Assembly (NCBI GenBank): GCA_033220425.1
Contig: CM065652.1
Coordinates: forward strand, 2,728,001-2,792,000
Length of the DNA stretch: 64,000 nucleotides
Direction of reading: 5' to 3'
Origin: Lepraria neglecta
Taxonomy: Eukaryota; Ascomycota; Lecanoromycetes; Lecanorales; Stereocaulaceae
The notes under the pieces are model-generated. The model was not told where the DNA came from. It saw nothing but the letters and a program-made list of their open reading frames with translations, and did no database searches. Made by a program: the position numbers and the translations under genes. Positions 33,296 through 42,629 of the stretch are shown in pieces. Each line of letters opens with the position of its first letter. The first letter of the stretch is position 1.

Positions 33296-36200
33296 CTATG
33301 CCGTTCCCGATCTCAGACTGATAAACACACTCTGCATAGCCGGCCTCACATCCTGCGCCCGTGGCATCGACGCATTCGGCGCCATCATAAAGATATACCT
33401 CACAATGAGCCTGGTCGGATCTGTAATGACATGAATACCGCTATTCCCACCCGGCTTCGCCCCCGCGAGCTCACACCCCAGCATGACGCGAGGATTTCGG
33501 AAACAACTGTTCTTCCAGCCAGAACTCGACCCTGACACCGTAGTCGCAAAGTTCCATGAGACACTCGGCTCATCCGCCATATAGATGCCACTTCCTTGAG
33601 CTGCCCCATGGCGCTGGAGCGGAGTGCCACTACACACGCGCAGACCTTGGCACAGAATTGCGTGTAGGCGATCGAGGGAGGTACCGTGGAAAAGAACGTT
33701 GAACGTAGTTTGTGCCGCTCTTGCATGCGCAGCGAACGCTGTTTCGAGATCCGGTGATGCGTTGGCTAGTAGAAATTGGTGAACACCGAAGCTTGGGATA
33801 CGAAATTGGCCAGTTGCAGCAGTGAGGAATCCGCGGTAGCTATTGCAGGCCCAGATGAGCATATTGGCCAGCTCGGAAGAGTAGCTAGTCAGAGATCTGC
33901 TCAAGTCGAAGCCTACCTTGTATGTAGAGATGTCAGAAGTGAGGTGCCTTTGGAGTTCCACAATGGTTGGAAGACGAGCGAGCATGTTAATGACCGTCGT
34001 GGGATTGGTGGTAGGGCAACCCGGTAGAAGATCCATCTTGCCGGAAAGGGCCGTCGCGTGAGCCATAGTAAGCAAGAGGTCTGCGACTGTCGGATCATGC
34101 CAGATTTCTTGCAGGAGGATCTCACAACTCACGCCCCAGAACACGGTTTTACAAGTGGGATTTTGACAGAACGTAGAGCGTCTTAGAACAACCTGGCCCC
34201 CTCCACAGACTACGCAGCTCCGTGCCAAATCAGCTAGGTGAGAAGCTATGAAAGCATGTGTTTTCTCCAGAGATAGGAAGCCATTGCGTAGATGCCGCCA
34301 CAGGATACACGATAGCTGATACGCGCCACGATTTGGCCTGCCATAACAGTATTGTTTTACAGGTGGGTATCGACCCTTGGAGAGGATCCAAGGAGTATGC
34401 TTATGGGTATTAGATAGACCCTTTGAGTCGTTTGAAAGGTGGACGCAGAACTCGCTGGGTAACTTTCTCTGGTCGAATTTGAGACGTACCAGGAAACTTT
34501 GAGAGTCCCCTACAGCTATCGCAAGATGTTGCAGTTTTGTCAGATTCGCGATAGGGAACTGCAACTCCACTTCGTTGTCGGCGACTCTTTCGACCACATC
34601 GGTGAGTGCTGAAGGGAGGCTTGCAAGCATGTCGTCGAAGGGCGATGATGCTTCAATCTTAAGTTTTGAGAGCAACCTTGAGACGCCGTTCGGGTCGACA
34701 GCCATGAGAGACAATCGCAAACTCTCCAAACGCTGAGTCTCGGCTAGCAACTCCTCGAATCTCTCATCGAGATAATCAGCAGCCACCTCGAAACTTTCTG
34801 CAGCTGCATCACCATTGGCATCAAGGTTTAGGCCACAATACCCGGCTAGAGATTTAAGTGCGCTGCGATCCAACTCTTCCAACTCCGGAATTTGTAACAA
34901 GACCCCTGTTAGAACTTCAGCAAATTGAGGCGAGCCTTGTCGACATATTTTCAGCAAGCTCACGCAGGCTTCGGCGCCCTCCGGATTTGTCTTGGAAACA
35001 ATCAACAAGGCTTCTTCGATCTCGCCTGCATTGCATCCGGAGCTTTTCAGCCTTGCTATTATGACTTCCATCGCCCTCTGGCGCTGATTTCCTTGGGTTT
35101 CCTTCATGAGTCTCAGTATCTGCGCGAGATTGTCGCTGTCGGGGCTCCTCGGGCCTTTCAAAAGGCACTGCATCCAGCCTCCATGGCCTATGGCCTGTTC
35201 CAAGCGCGTAAGTGTAGGTAAGTATCCGGCAAGGTGTTGGCTCCATGCGTGTAAGTCTGGATTGAGTAGTGGGGGCGAGAACCACTCCATCTTATCAGGA
35301 AATATAGACCTAATATCATGAAGCCACTTCAGCCATGTCTCTGCTGACAGGGTTTTCAATACTTGGTCGACCATTTGTTCTCCATGTTTCTCAAACCCGC
35401 GGTACAACAGCATACGCCAGCATCCCACGATCTCAGGTCTGGGTTCAGATGCTAGAAATCCGACGAGGTTGACAAACGAGGTATCCAATCTTTCGGTACA
35501 GTCTTTGAGCATAGTCAAGATAGCAGCAACTAATTCCTCTGGGAGTGCCACGATTTGGGCCAAGCGCTGACATCGGAGTTGCGGGTCGGGGACGGGGTAT
35601 TGTGCAATTCGCAGGGCGAGGTCCCGACGATTACCATCTGGGTATCGCTGCCACAAATTTAGCAGAGAGTTGACCAGGATTATTGACTGGTCGTCAACCC
35701 TGCAATTTGGGATGAGCCAAGCCTTGCAGTAGGCGTCTATCTGGCTAGAAAGAGGATTGGCAGTCAGGGGTGATGCACCCTGTGTATAGATACGTAGAGC
35801 TTGCAATATTTCCATGACCTCAAGCGAGGGGCCATTGATGATGAAGTTGATGTAGTTCCTGAGAGAAGTGTCAAGTACAGGCAGCATCCATGGAGCATTC
35901 TGAAACTGTTTGCCAAAGATCAAAAGGTCTCTTTCTGTCCCGTCCCAAGGCCTAGCAGCTTCCAATTGCGCGCGAAGCCTGGATTGCCTTTGGTTAATAT
36001 AGTTTGTGACACTGTTAACAAGGTACGGTGCCAGGGATTCACGCAATTTGTGAGTGCGAATGTTGTTCAGAGCAGACAGCAGTTGTCCGATTCCAGCTAT
36101 TTGCGTGGCACTTTCCTGATGAGGTCTCGTATAGAGGTTTAACACCACAGTGACAAGCGGTTCCGTGATGAAATAGACACCTTCCAAGATCTGTAAGACC

Positions 36201-37258
36201 TCATGGCTGATCGTTTTACCCACACAAAGATGCGCAAGCAAAGCCGTAAAGTCACGACTACCGGAGCAAGCGGCATCGATTGCGCTCGACAAACGATCGA
36301 TAATGCCTCGTGCCTCATTTGTGATGCCACCTTTGAGCTCGATGTGGATGTTCCCCCAATCAAGCGCATTAGGAGTTAAACCTGAGTCTTGAGAAATCAA
36401 GCCATCACCCAGTGTTGCTTGCCCATTGCTCGTAAAATCTGGTCCGTCCAATGCGAGCAGATCACGTAGAGGGTCGCGTCGATTGATTGCCGCCTCCTCC
36501 AGAAATCGCAACCGTTTCAGGTCAGGTCGCCATGCCACCCAGGCTCGCCAAGTTGAGAAGTGGCTGTCTAGCAACGGAAATGGCCCAAAACCGGCGTTCG
36601 AAGGATTAAGAGACCTCGCTGAGATTGCTGATAGCCATCCGGCAGCTTCATGAGCATCTACCCACCTATTGTCGAGTCTCAAGGTCTCTAATAGCGCTGC
36701 GAAATCCTGGCAAACGGTGCGTGCAAGCGTAGTGATGTGGTTGCGCAACAGCGAATCGGCAGTCACGCCATTTGTCAAGTGTGTGACAATCCTCCATAGC
36801 TGTTCCCCAAGGGTCTGTTCGGAGACTGTGCTTACTGATTGGGCTATGAGCTCGCCGGCCCAGTTGGCCTCGGATTGGCTAGCTGCTTCTGGTTTGACAT
36901 GATTAGCAGCCACAATAGCCTGTAGGTAAGAGGCAAGGCCGAAGTAGCTGCCAGGGTCGACGTAGAGATCTGCGGTAAGCAGTCTTCTCACGTTTTGCGA
37001 TGATATAGCATGAGCGCAAGCTGCAATTGCAACTTCCTTTGCGGTATGCTTCTCTATCAGAGCCAACAGGCGCTCGTCGAGTTGTTCCGGTGTGAGCTTC
37101 CCTTTCTTTTTCACATATATTTCCGTGTGTTTTTGCAACTGAGTCCATGGAAATTCCACGTCCGTGGGTTGTGCAGTGCCTGCGGTGGCAGCAACATTTC
37201 GATGCCAATTATCGTCATCTTGGCTGGCAGAACGTTTCGTTGACAGACCAAAAGGCAT
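33296..37258 (-). CDS. Large PARP-domain protein with uncharacterised helical N-terminus
   Basis: Intronless, 1,320 residues, ATG at 37258. The first ~860 residues are leucine-rich and apparently alpha-helical (EFPWTQLQKHTEIYVKKKGK, AGWLSAISARSLNPSNAGFG and similar) with no domain I know. From about residue 865 (VSRLLSKLKIEASS) to the end it is co-linear with the neighbouring 801-residue protein: an ELQFPIANLTKLQHLAIAVG block, a zinc-type motif CVVCGGGQVVLRRSTFCQNP near 1014, ANMLIWACNSYRGFL, then the PARP core VLFHGTSLDRLHAILCQGL (triad His, about 1189), GSGIYMADEPSVSW (Tyr, about 1224) and IHVITDPTRLIVRYIFMM. The third-triad Glu is missing, as in mono-ART PARPs. Zinc motif plus core recall the PARP6/8/16 and UBC-PARP lineage. 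Tandem with its paralog, suggesting duplication followed by N-terminal exchange. Confidence 0.82.
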   Translation of the reverse strand: MPFGLSTKRSASQDDDNWHRNVAATAGTAQPTDVEFPWTQLQKHTEIYVKKKGKLTPEQLDERLLALIEKHTAKEVAIAACAHAISSQNVRRLLTADLYVDPGSYFGLASYLQAIVAANHVKPEAASQSEANWAGELIAQSVSTVSEQTLGEQLWRIVTHLTNGVTADSLLRNHITTLARTVCQDFAALLETLRLDNRWVDAHEAAGWLSAISARSLNPSNAGFGPFPLLDSHFSTWRAWVAWRPDLKRLRFLEEAAINRRDPLRDLLALDGPDFTSNGQATLGDGLISQDSGLTPNALDWGNIHIELKGGITNEARGIIDRLSSAIDAACSGSRDFTALLAHLCVGKTISHEVLQILEGVYFITEPLVTVVLNLYTRPHQESATQIAGIGQLLSALNNIRTHKLRESLAPYLVNSVTNYINQRQSRLRAQLEAARPWDGTERDLLIFGKQFQNAPWMLPVLDTSLRNYINFIINGPSLEVMEILQALRIYTQGASPLTANPLSSQIDAYCKAWLIPNCRVDDQSIILVNSLLNLWQRYPDGNRRDLALRIAQYPVPDPQLRCQRLAQIVALPEELVAAILTMLKDCTERLDTSFVNLVGFLASEPRPEIVGCWRMLLYRGFEKHGEQMVDQVLKTLSAETWLKWLHDIRSIFPDKMEWFSPPLLNPDLHAWSQHLAGYLPTLTRLEQAIGHGGWMQCLLKGPRSPDSDNLAQILRLMKETQGNQRQRAMEVIIARLKSSGCNAGEIEEALLIVSKTNPEGAEACVSLLKICRQGSPQFAEVLTGVLLQIPELEELDRSALKSLAGYCGLNLDANGDAAAESFEVAADYLDERFEELLAETQRLESLRLSLMAVDPNGVSRLLSKLKIEASSPFDDMLASLPSALTDVVERVADNEVELQFPIANLTKLQHLAIAVGDSQSFLVRLKFDQRKLPSEFCVHLSNDSKGLSNTHKHTPWILSKGRYPPVKQYCYGRPNRGAYQLSCILWRHLRNGFLSLEKTHAFIASHLADLARSCVVCGGGQVVLRRSTFCQNPTCKTVFWGVSCEILLQEIWHDPTVADLLLTMAHATALSGKMDLLPGCPTTNPTTVINMLARLPTIVELQRHLTSDISTYKVGFDLSRSLTSYSSELANMLIWACNSYRGFLTAATGQFRIPSFGVHQFLLANASPDLETAFAAHARAAQTTFNVLFHGTSLDRLHAILCQGLRVCSGTPLQRHGAAQGSGIYMADEPSVSWNFATTVSGSSSGWKNSCFRNPRVMLGCELAGAKPGGNSGIHVITDPTRLIVRYIFMMAPNASMPRAQDVRPAMQSVFISLRSGTA

Positions 37259-37903
37259 GGATTCACGAGTATCAGAGGCTCAGACTAGGAGAGGTGTTGA
37301 GAACGCATGCCAGCAAAGGCTTAGTTGAACACGACTGTTCAAAAGACCATGTCGCCAGGGTCGTAGCCTATGTTCCAGGAGGTAGTTGGTCGAAACACGT
37401 CCCGATGTGTAGACCTAGCAACTCGACTCGACACGCTATCGTCCCGATGGTTGTTTTGAAGAGGAGGAACTGGTCTCGTAAAAGGTACTCCAGACGCAAA
37501 TCGACGTGGCGGGGTAAAGCAGGCAAACAGCGAGATTTGACAATTGGGGCTATATCCTAGCCTGGATACTAGTACAAAGTCCAGGCTTTTGCAAAATTGG
37601 AGCGGTGTTGATGCTATTGGGCGATAAGGCCGGCGGCCCGGTGACTCCGGCAAGGCTGTAAACTTAAAGCAGAGAAAATGTCTTGAACAAGGCACGATCC
37701 GGCCAATACTACAACGCCACGAGCAGGTGGCTTGTAGCAACTCGCCTAACTCTGATCATCAGGTTGATTTACTTGTCAGAAAACGGTTAGGACAATAACA
37801 TGAGCGCGTAGAACCTGCAAGTTCCATTCATTTTCTTCGAACACCTTGGTGTTGAGTAGTCTACGACTCCAGCACAAGTCATCTCGACATCTTTACTGTA
37901 GCG
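37259..37903. promoter_or_regulatory. Divergent promoter region, PARP gene / 581-residue unknown gene
   Basis: 645 bases between divergent start codons. Open frames here lack family resemblance. Expected to hold both promoters; no motif assigned. Confidence 0.4.
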
Positions 37904-39649
37904 ATGGCTCTCATAGGGGAACAGAGCTCATCCAAAGGGTATGGCACGTCCTCGATGGCTCCCGGGTGGGCCTCTTACTTCTCTTCGGCCACCGGTCCCA
38001 AGAACAATCCTAACTCCTCGGCCTCTGTCTCCTCAGCCTCATTCTTGGACTACCTGAAAGGCCACGCCACATTCGAAAGCGACGAGAGCGATGAGGACAT
38101 CCCCCGTGTCAAGAACGCATCTGCACGAGCGCCTCCGGGCGCTTGGCCGTCAAATAAGACCAAAAAATCCTATACGCCGCCCTCTTCCTCCGACGGTGAG
38201 TACACCGACGATGACGATGTCTCCTCGGCTGCCAACATGAAACATTTTACCTATCCAATGCCCGACATAGAGCTCATCGGCGAGCTGCTCGGGCACATCG
38301 AGCGAAGCCCGCCGGCCCTAGGGGCTCGCGAGCTATTGATGCAGCAGTATGCGACGTACGGGTGGTTCGAGGCTGCTGGGGACCTGGCGCAAGAAGTCCT
38401 AGAGCTTGATCCAATGAACGGGGCCGCAAAGGCATGTTTAGATCACCTTCTGGGGACAGCTGCCGGCAAGGGGAAGGGGAAGGGGAAGGGGAAAGAGAGA
38501 GAGAACACGAAAAAGGAAAGGCAAATGAAAGCCAATGGCAAAGCAAAGAGTAAGACAGGGAAGGGTGGGAGACGGCGGACACAAGCGGGGGGTGCTGCGG
38601 CGTGGCAGCCCACTCTGACCCCAATCGCCTCTCCGGAATCTGCCCTCCGGAAGCTTGAAGAAGGTTACAAAGCCATGCTGGAAAATGCTAAGCTTCTTCA
38701 CCGCGAGGCAAAGCTGCTGCATGATCTAAAAGGAATGCGGGCGCTGGACCGCGAGGGACATATCTTAGACCTAGCTGCATTGGCGCAAGGCAAGGTGACT
38801 AGTGTCATAAGGCCAAAACAGCTGGGAAGTATCAAAACCATTGCGAAGGCAATTATGACGGAGAATACAGGCGGCAGTGAAGCGCGCATAGACATCGCTT
38901 TCAAGGATCTCGAGGAGATGATGAGGTGGCTAAGAAGGTCGGATGAAGGCAAAGCAGCGAGATCTGACGATCGCGACGCTCTCCGCGATGCACTGGTCAA
39001 GCGTGTGAGAGCCTTGAAAGGTTTGCTACCGAGCGATCTGCAGGTGCTCGCGGATAAGGCATTGATGCATGCTGAACACGAACTTCTTCAGCGAACTTAT
39101 GTCAACACGGAGACCATGTACGGCGACGAGGTGTCTGACATCCCAAGAGAAAATTTCTTCGTCAGTGAGGACGGGTATGCGTGGGATATGGAGGAGCTGG
39201 CCCAAGCGATTACCAGTGGTGGGGGTGTCATGAGAAACCCGCTCAGCAAGCTAATGTTCACGCCGGCCGACGTAGGGTATATTGTGCAGCACCCTCAAGG
39301 CAAAGGGCTAGCAGCTTTGCAGGTCGCTCAGAGCAAGCTCAAAAAGGGTGTGCGGCCGAAGACAATCGACGAGCTTGATAGACTGGCAAAAGTTTTACTG
39401 GCAGACCAGACCGAAGACCAGGCCCCTAGTCGTCACGCTGTAGACGCGTTTGCAGCATACCTCGCAACCCTGCCTAGAGCTGAGCAGAAGGCTATCGACG
39501 GCTTGAGAGTGCCGGCAAAGGACAGCCATACAGGGATGGAATTTGATACGACGATTGGTGAGGCTGTGAAAGACGCACAGGGAAACAGGGTCTGCAGCCA
39601 TAAGATCGGCGACTTCTTAAGTCAAGCTGCAAAGCACTTGAGGAAGTAG
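37904..39649 (+). CDS. Hypothetical protein with TPR-like segment and Lys/Gly repeat
   Basis: Single exon, 581 residues, ATG 37904. Residues 1-110 are Ser-rich and acidic, likely disordered (ESDESDEDIPRV, SSSDGEYTDDDD). Residues ~115-185 look helical and TPR-like (QQYATYGWFEAAGDLAQEVL, then ELDPMNGAAKACLDHL). Then comes a GKGKGKGKGKERENTKKE basic repeat (38,465-38,510), which could act as a nuclear signal. A helical domain follows with EARIDIAFKDLEEMMRWLRR. The C-terminal ~180 residues have a compact pattern (FFVSEDGYAWDMEELAQAIT, then GGGVMRNPLSKLMFTPADV) that reminds me of a U-box, where a NPxS/T..F element follows a start strand; this is only a shape-level impression. I do not recognise a named family. 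Divergent from the large PARP gene. Confidence 0.8.
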   Translation: MALIGEQSSSKGYGTSSMAPGWASYFSSATGPKNNPNSSASVSSASFLDYLKGHATFESDESDEDIPRVKNASARAPPGAWPSNKTKKSYTPPSSSDGEYTDDDDVSSAANMKHFTYPMPDIELIGELLGHIERSPPALGARELLMQQYATYGWFEAAGDLAQEVLELDPMNGAAKACLDHLLGTAAGKGKGKGKGKERENTKKERQMKANGKAKSKTGKGGRRRTQAGGAAAWQPTLTPIASPESALRKLEEGYKAMLENAKLLHREAKLLHDLKGMRALDREGHILDLAALAQGKVTSVIRPKQLGSIKTIAKAIMTENTGGSEARIDIAFKDLEEMMRWLRRSDEGKAARSDDRDALRDALVKRVRALKGLLPSDLQVLADKALMHAEHELLQRTYVNTETMYGDEVSDIPRENFFVSEDGYAWDMEELAQAITSGGGVMRNPLSKLMFTPADVGYIVQHPQGKGLAALQVAQSKLKKGVRPKTIDELDRLAKVLLADQTEDQAPSRHAVDAFAAYLATLPRAEQKAIDGLRVPAKDSHTGMEFDTTIGEAVKDAQGNRVCSHKIGDFLSQAAKHLRK

Positions 39650-40213
39650 TTGGAATCTACAAGATCCGTAACAGATCAGCAAGCTCTACGAAAATTTAGA
39701 TATGTAGACAAGTCATGGTTTTGCTCGAACCTCATAGCTCGACGAGCTTTGGCAAAGCCTTGGAATATGACGTCCTCAGTAGCCCCTTCCACCGAGCTCA
39801 CCCAAGGGAGCTCAGGCTTCCAAGGCACTGATTGTTTTGAGATCTGTCGACCGGAAGATTGACACCATGTAGATTTCTCCGTAGAGAGAGTGGCTCCTTG
39901 ACGTCGAGTTGCCAGTAATCGACCGAGTGACACCTAGACCCGAAGGCAAGGGCCTCAAGATTGCTGGCACAGATCTGATGTGGAAAGGGAAAAAAGTCGC
40001 GAGCGATAAGAAATTTTATATTCGAGTAGACATGCCGAAGTTTTTCCGGCGCTAGGCGTTTGCATTGTAATCGCGGCCTCACCCTTTGACAACCTTTGAG
40101 TCACTGTTGACTTTTCCTTCATTTGAGTCTTTACATGATATTCCCTCCTCGTCATCTACTCGATTGGTATTTATCTCCATCTGCATCCTATCACAAAGAA
40201 TCCAGCATTCGCC
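39650..40213. other. Intergenic, SNU66 promoter
   Basis: 564 bases between two plus-strand genes. Short minus-strand open frames (39676-39933, 39798-40082) look random. Contains the 3' flank of the upstream gene and the SNU66 promoter. Confidence 0.45.
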
Positions 40214-42229
40214 ATGGACTCAATCGAAGAAGTTAACAGAGTCCGCGCATCTCTCGGACTGCTCCTCCTACCAGTCCCTGGCGGTGGACCTCATTTCAAA
40301 AGCTCAAAGGACGCTGGTATCTCGTCGGAGGACGAAGAGCAAGGAAGTACACTAGAATCAAGGCAAGCACAAGGGTACGACAACTGGAAAAAGCTGCAGA
40401 GTGAAGCAGATGCTAAAGCACAACGAGAAGCGAATCTTGAGAAGATCAAGAAAGCTCGAGATACCGCCAAGAAGTATAGCAAACTAGAAGGCAAAGGTCT
40501 GGGCGATGCTGATGATGCGGGTGATCTGGATACGAAGACTTGGTTGCTGCAGCAGAAGAAGCGAAGGAAGAAGCTTGAGAAGGAGAGGTTGGCGAAGTTG
40601 GAGAAGGAGCTTGCTGAGCGAGAGACTGCGCCCGAGTACACTGCCGAAGACCTTGCTGGGGTGAAGGTTGCTCATGAGCTGGAAGATTTCGAGGGTGGCG
40701 AGGAGCAGGTTCTGACGCTCAAGGACACAACGATCGATCAGAACGAAGACGAAGGTGACGAACTCGAGAATCTGGATTTGAAAGAGCGGGAAGCCTTGAA
40801 TGACAGGCTGAGCCTGAAAAAGAAGAAGCCAGTGTATGACCCGCATGCCGAAGATGAAGAATGTGGGTCCAAGATATTGAAACATTATGACGAAACGATC
40901 GATGGCAAGAAACGGAAACGATTCACGTTGGACGGACAAGGGGCATCGCTAGAACAGCGTGAGGCGATGAAACAGGCTGTGGGAGAGAGGCTGAAAGCCA
41001 AGGCGATCAGTCTTGATATCCTTACAGAAGACGTGCCGGCATCAGACTATGCAGAGGTTTTAGAAGCCAAAATCAAGAAGCCCAAAAAGAAGAAAGCCAA
41101 GACTACCAGGCAAAAGGCTGCTGATGAGGATGACACATTCCCCCTAGAAGCCAGCAATGGTGCTCAAGCCAATGGCGATACGATGGATGTTGATTCCGGC
41201 AATGGACAACCACAAGGGGCAACGCCGAAACCTACGGAGACAAGTTCCTTCGTCGATGACGACGACCTGCAGGCGTCCCTGGCAATCCAGCGACGAGCGG
41301 CACTGAAAAAGAGGAAAAGGACTAAACCGGAGGACATCGCTCGGCAGCTACGAGAAGAAGCAGCTACACCTGGAGCTGAAGAAGAGGCCAAGCCAGAAGA
41401 AGGCGGCATGGTCATCGACGAGACCACCGAATTTGTCGCCAATCTACAACGGTCTAGAGAAGAAGAGAAGGCTCGTGCCCAATCTGCAAGACCTCGCGGC
41501 GAGACACGTCTTAAGAAAGAGACGTCACCCGACGATGAGGAGGCAGATGTCGATATGGACCGCCCATACAACGATATCGAAGATGGCGAAGACCTTGGAG
41601 CACGCATCAAACGCGAAACATCCACACCTGCTACACCCGGCATGACTGGCACTGGTCTAGAAGAGGAAGCCACACTAAACAACGGCCTTGGTGCAACTCT
41701 ATCGATGTTATCACAACGTGGTCTCATAAAACAAAACACCGATCAAGACATAAATGCCATTCACCGCCAACGCGACCGCTTCCTCACAGAAAAGCAGAAG
41801 CGGGAAGCAGCCGTCGAAGCCAAGGCCCGGCAGCAACGAGAGCGCGACCGGAATACCGGTAAACTTGATCGCATGTCTCAACGAGAAAGAGAAGAATATG
41901 CGCGTCAAGAGAACAAGGCCCGCGACCAGATGGAGTCACGGCAAATGACGGACATTTTCAATCGCGAATATAAGCCGGATGTGCAGCTCAAGTATGTTGA
42001 TGAGTATGGACGCAGCATGAATCAGAAAGAAGCATTCAAGCATTTAAGCCACCAGTTCCATGGGAAGGGCAGCGGTAAGCAGAAGACTGAGAAGCATCTG
42101 AAGAAGATTGAGGATGAGAAGAAGAGGGAGGCGCAAAGCGCGCTGGATAGCAGCCAGGCTACTGGGATGAATAATGCTATGGGCGCTACAGCGAAGAAGA
42201 ACAGGCAAGCTGGAGTACGGCTGGCTTAA
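40214..42229 (+). CDS. SNU66: Snu66/SART1 tri-snRNP splicing factor
   Basis: Component of the U4/U6.U5 tri-snRNP, needed for spliceosome assembly in the nucleus. Single exon, 671 residues, normal for the SART-1 family. The N-terminus carries a HIND-type element (MDSIEEVNRVRASLGLLLLP), the short helix that binds the ubiquitin-like protein Hub1. It is followed by charged helices (YDNWKKLQSEADAKAQREAN and KKRRKKLEKERLAKLEKELA). The family core includes KKKPVYDPHAEDEECGSKIL and DEKKRKRF-like sequence (DGKKRKRFTLDGQG). The C-terminus is the SART1 signature: MTDIFNREYKPDVQLKYVDE, then FKHLSHQFHGKGSGKQKTEK. Frame intact. Highly confident of the family; only HIND-Hub1 binding is inferred from family knowledge. 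Confidence 0.96.
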   Translation: MDSIEEVNRVRASLGLLLLPVPGGGPHFKSSKDAGISSEDEEQGSTLESRQAQGYDNWKKLQSEADAKAQREANLEKIKKARDTAKKYSKLEGKGLGDADDAGDLDTKTWLLQQKKRRKKLEKERLAKLEKELAERETAPEYTAEDLAGVKVAHELEDFEGGEEQVLTLKDTTIDQNEDEGDELENLDLKEREALNDRLSLKKKKPVYDPHAEDEECGSKILKHYDETIDGKKRKRFTLDGQGASLEQREAMKQAVGERLKAKAISLDILTEDVPASDYAEVLEAKIKKPKKKKAKTTRQKAADEDDTFPLEASNGAQANGDTMDVDSGNGQPQGATPKPTETSSFVDDDDLQASLAIQRRAALKKRKRTKPEDIARQLREEAATPGAEEEAKPEEGGMVIDETTEFVANLQRSREEEKARAQSARPRGETRLKKETSPDDEEADVDMDRPYNDIEDGEDLGARIKRETSTPATPGMTGTGLEEEATLNNGLGATLSMLSQRGLIKQNTDQDINAIHRQRDRFLTEKQKREAAVEAKARQQRERDRNTGKLDRMSQREREEYARQENKARDQMESRQMTDIFNREYKPDVQLKYVDEYGRSMNQKEAFKHLSHQFHGKGSGKQKTEKHLKKIEDEKKREAQSALDSSQATGMNNAMGATAKKNRQAGVRLA

Positions 42230-42629
42230 TGAGGGCAGTGAAGTCTTGACCCCTGGCGTCTTGTAGTTTTAATCCATTAGACACAGCCTCGGTAGTGCGG
42301 CCTGTTGATAATCTTCAGCCTAATCCGAGCAAATTCTGCGTCAGCATGTCATTGTGCCCCACCAGTTCTGATGCCAAGTATACATGGCTTTACAGCATTT
42401 GGGGTCAGAAGCTGCGGGGAAAGGCGTGCCTTGACTACTTCACGAGATGTATCATGGCCGCAGCTTCCGTAAAACCTTTTCAACAGGATGTAAGGGACCT
42501 TGTAGTGGCCAGGTCCACCGGCTTTACAATCCTCGCTGATTGTGAAACACCCCAATCAGAGTGAGTCTGAAGTCTGATTTGCATTGAATTTGAGACAACG
42601 ATTCTATTAATGCTCCTCCCATACGGTCC
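42230..42629. other. Intergenic region, no supported gene
   Basis: About 400 bases between SNU66 and the first recognisable residues of the decayed NLR gene. Open frames here look random. Confidence 0.4.

Noticed and set aside
41164-41739. 191-codon antisense frame in SNU66
   Set aside because: Ser-rich antisense shadow of the charged Snu66 region.
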